DNA of 64,000 nt, from contig NZ_CP058335.1 in NCBI RefSeq assembly GCF_013391105.1, positions 2,542,001 to 2,606,000 of the forward strand, read 5' to 3'. Made by a program: the position numbers and the translations under genes. Origin of the DNA: Natronomonas salina (GTDB taxonomy: Archaea > Halobacteriota > Halobacteria > Halobacteriales > Haloarculaceae). How positions within the stretch are numbered: the stretch's first letter is position 1; the number at the start of each line of letters is the position of its first letter. Below, piece after piece: positions 62,403 to 64,000 of the stretch. The notes under the pieces were generated by a model, which worked only from the letters and a program-made list of their open reading frames with translations, had not been told where the DNA came from and searched no databases.

Positions 62403-62966
62403 CTATTGGGTGGCGTCGGCCCCGGACTCGTCGTCGGTCCGCGCTCGGTCCAGGTAGACGAGCGTCCCGCGGTCGGCGTCGAGCCAGCGGAGCGCCCGGA
62501 CGACGGCGCCGTCCTCGAGCGCGTGGACGTCGCGGACCGACCGGGCGCCGGCCAGCCACCCGCGGAGGTAGGTCGCGTCGCGCTCGCCGTCGTACCCGAC
62601 CAGCGCGGCGGTCGGCCGGTGGTCGTCGCCCGGCCCGCGCAGCGCGAGGACGAGGTACGTCCGGACGGCGAAGTCACGGTCGACGACGTACAGCGCCTCG
62701 TGGATCAGCGGGTCCACGCGCTCGCAGACCTCGACGAAGGACAGGCCCGTCGCCACCGGATCGGGATCGACCGCCGTCTCGTGGTCGCCGGTGAGGTAGC
62801 CGCCCGCCGGGTCGAGCAGTTCGTCGGCGCACTCGCCGGCCCACCCGTCGTCCGGCGGTCCGCCGAACGGCGTCTCCGGGGTGAGGGCGTCGGAGTCGAC
62901 GCCCCAGTGCGAGTAGTGGAGGTCGTAGCCAGCGCGGTCGTAGGCGACGAGCGTCCGGTGGCCCAT
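62403..62966 (-). CDS. Haloarchaeal protein of unknown function
   Basis: A 187-residue acidic protein starting M-G-H-R-T-L-V-A-Y-D-R-A-G-Y-D-L-H-Y-S-H-W-G-V, as in a DUF6735-like haloarchaeal family (recalled, not checked). No signal or membrane segment. It precedes the disulfide reductase gene on the same strand by 35 bases, so an operon is likely. Function unknown. Confidence 0.7.
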   Translation of the reverse strand: MGHRTLVAYDRAGYDLHYSHWGVDSDALTPETPFGGPPDDGWAGECADELLDPAGGYLTGDHETAVDPDPVATGLSFVEVCERVDPLIHEALYVVDRDFAVRTYLVLALRGPGDDHRPTAALVGYDGERDATYLRGWLAGARSVRDVHALEDGAVVRALRWLDADRGTLVYLDRARTDDESGADATQ

Positions 62967-63033
62967 GGCCTCCTCTGGCCGCGCCTTCGTTCATAAACCT
63001 CGGCGCGGCGGCCGGGTCGGGTGGGCGGCCGGC

Positions 63034-64000
63034 TCAGGCGTATCCGTCGGGGGCGTCGAGCCCGCGGTTCCGTCCCAGCCCCTGCAGCACCTCGATGGCG
63101 GTGACGAAGTCCGCCGACGTAATCTGACCGACGAACCGCCCGCGCTCGGTGACGAGCAGTCGGTCGCCCCGCGACTCGCTGAGCGCCCGGAGGGCCTCGA
63201 AGGCGTCGGCGTCGGGGGCGACCGTCGGGGGCGCCGCGCCCATCACGTCCGCGACGGTCGTCGAGTCGCGCCGCTCGCGGGGTACGGTCCGGACGACGTC
63301 GAGGGTCACCAGTCCGGTGACGGTCTCGCCGTCCATCACGGGGTAGGCGACCGTCCGCTCGGTGACGACGCGCTCGAGGAACTCCGCGACGGTCGCCCCC
63401 GGCGCGACCGTCCGGACGTCGCTGGACATCAGTTCGCGGGCGGTCATGCCCCGCAGCAGGTCGCGGATGACGGTGGCGCGGGACTCCGCGCCCGCGGCGA
63501 CGTAGACGAACATCGCGACCAGCAGCATCAGCGGTGCCAGCAGCAGAACGGCGACGACCGCCAGCAGGACGGCCATCCCCTTGCCGACGGCGGCGGCGGT
63601 CCGTGTCGCCTCGGCGTACGGGCGCTCCCGCGCCAGCAGCGCCCGGAGGACGCGCCCGCCGTCCATCGGGAACGCCGGGAGCATGTTGAACGCCGCGAGC
63701 GTGAGGTTGATGACCGCGAGCCAGCCCACCAAGAACAGCAGCGCCGGCTCCGGCGGGACGACGAACAGCAGCGCGTAGCAGCCGACGCCGACGAGGACGC
63801 TCATCGCCGGGCCAGCCAGCGCGACGTAGAACTCGACGTTCCAGTCCTCAGGGAGGTCCTCCATGCGGGCGAGGCCGCCGAAGATCCACAGCGTGATCGA
63901 GGTGATGGTGATGTCGTAGCGACGGGCCGTCCAGGAGTGGCCCAGCTCGTGCAGCAGGACGCCGACGAAGAGGCCGACCGCGGCGGCGACGCCGATCAGC
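63034..64000 (-). CDS. Site-2 protease (M50) with CBS pair, edge-cut
   Basis: The frame continues past the right edge; 321 codons are present. Read from the edge: a membrane segment with the zinc motif H-E-L-G-H (at about 63947-63935), further hydrophobic segments with N-M-L-P-A-F-P-M-D-G-G-R (the M50 second motif N-x-x-P-x-x-P-x-D-G), and two CBS motifs (M-T-A-R-E-L-M and V-A-D-V-M-G near the C-terminus). It is a rhomboid-free intramembrane metalloprotease that cleaves membrane-bound regulators; CBS domains may sense energy state. The N-terminus is missing. Confidence 0.9.
   Translation of the reverse strand, partial: LIGVAAAVGLFVGVLLHELGHSWTARRYDITITSITLWIFGGLARMEDLPEDWNVEFYVALAGPAMSVLVGVGCYALLFVVPPEPALLFLVGWLAVINLTLAAFNMLPAFPMDGGRVLRALLARERPYAEATRTAAAVGKGMAVLLAVVAVLLLAPLMLLVAMFVYVAAGAESRATVIRDLLRGMTARELMSSDVRTVAPGATVAEFLERVVTERTVAYPVMDGETVTGLVTLDVVRTVPRERRDSTTVADVMGAAPPTVAPDADAFEALRALSESRGDRLLVTERGRFVGQITSADFVTAIEVLQGLGRNRGLDAPDGYA

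Noticed and set aside
1-64000. tRNA or rRNA genes and CRISPR arrays
   Set aside because: No cloverleaf-type segment, no rRNA-like stretch and no regularly spaced direct repeats were seen; the only tandem repeats are the short ones listed.

Overview
The window is a high-GC (about 70%) stretch of an extremely halophilic archaeon, class Halobacteria. The evidence is the acidic proteome, strong G/C third positions, frequent leaderless starts with a TTTATA-like box about 28 bases upstream, Tat-dependent lipoproteins, C-terminal tripartite sorting signals on surface proteins, and haloarchaeal types such as ThiDN, NucS, an AbrB-PhoU protein and a two-repeat tRNA endonuclease. Genus cannot be fixed; Haloarculaceae is a guess. 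It is ordinary chromosome: no rRNA, tRNA, CRISPR array or intact transposase was seen.

Layout. 0-6 kb: start of a secreted surface protein, three small membrane proteins, a BNR beta-propeller, a geranylgeranyl-reductase-like flavoprotein carrying an in-frame repeat insertion, a hot-dog thioesterase and haloarchaeal hypotheticals. 6-15 kb: a 44-aa Tat lipoprotein, peroxiredoxin, SDR and Zn-alcohol dehydrogenases, small zinc-ribbon proteins, an MFS transporter and three anchored surface proteins, two of them tandem paralogues. 15-27.5 kb: TetR-MATE pair, mutL-ogt operon, PAS histidine kinase, MFS carrier, CNNM/CBS protein and mutS. 27.5-33 kb: a TAXI-type TRAP transporter operon and thiamine gene thiDN. 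33-38.7 kb: small haloarchaeal genes, a cluster of five palindromic repeats, a YgfZ-like protein and two tandem NAD synthetases behind a 40-aa zinc-finger gene. 38.7-39.3 kb: a non-coding island with perfect 14-bp inverted repeats and strong hairpins. 39.3-49.5 kb: MinD-like ATPase, coiled-coil protein, trpS, endA, a NucS-N/zinc-ribbon protein, a PLP enzyme overlapping an FAD sugar-lactone-type oxidase, and nucS. 49.7-60.8 kb: a phosphate/arsenic region, pstS-pstC-pstA-pstB-phoU-abrB/phoU, then arsR-acr3-arsC and phoX. 61-64 kb: a disulfide reductase, a hypothetical and an edge-cut site-2 protease with CBS domains.

The main anomaly is pstB: an extra G in a five-G run inside the Walker A codons breaks the frame, so it is either a sequencing error or a disabled phosphate importer. 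Other points of interest are the inverted-repeat island upstream of the MinD-like gene, the repeat inserted in frame into the flavoprotein, a cluster of GGTAC-containing inverted sites before pstS, and the presence of both MutS/MutL and NucS repair genes.
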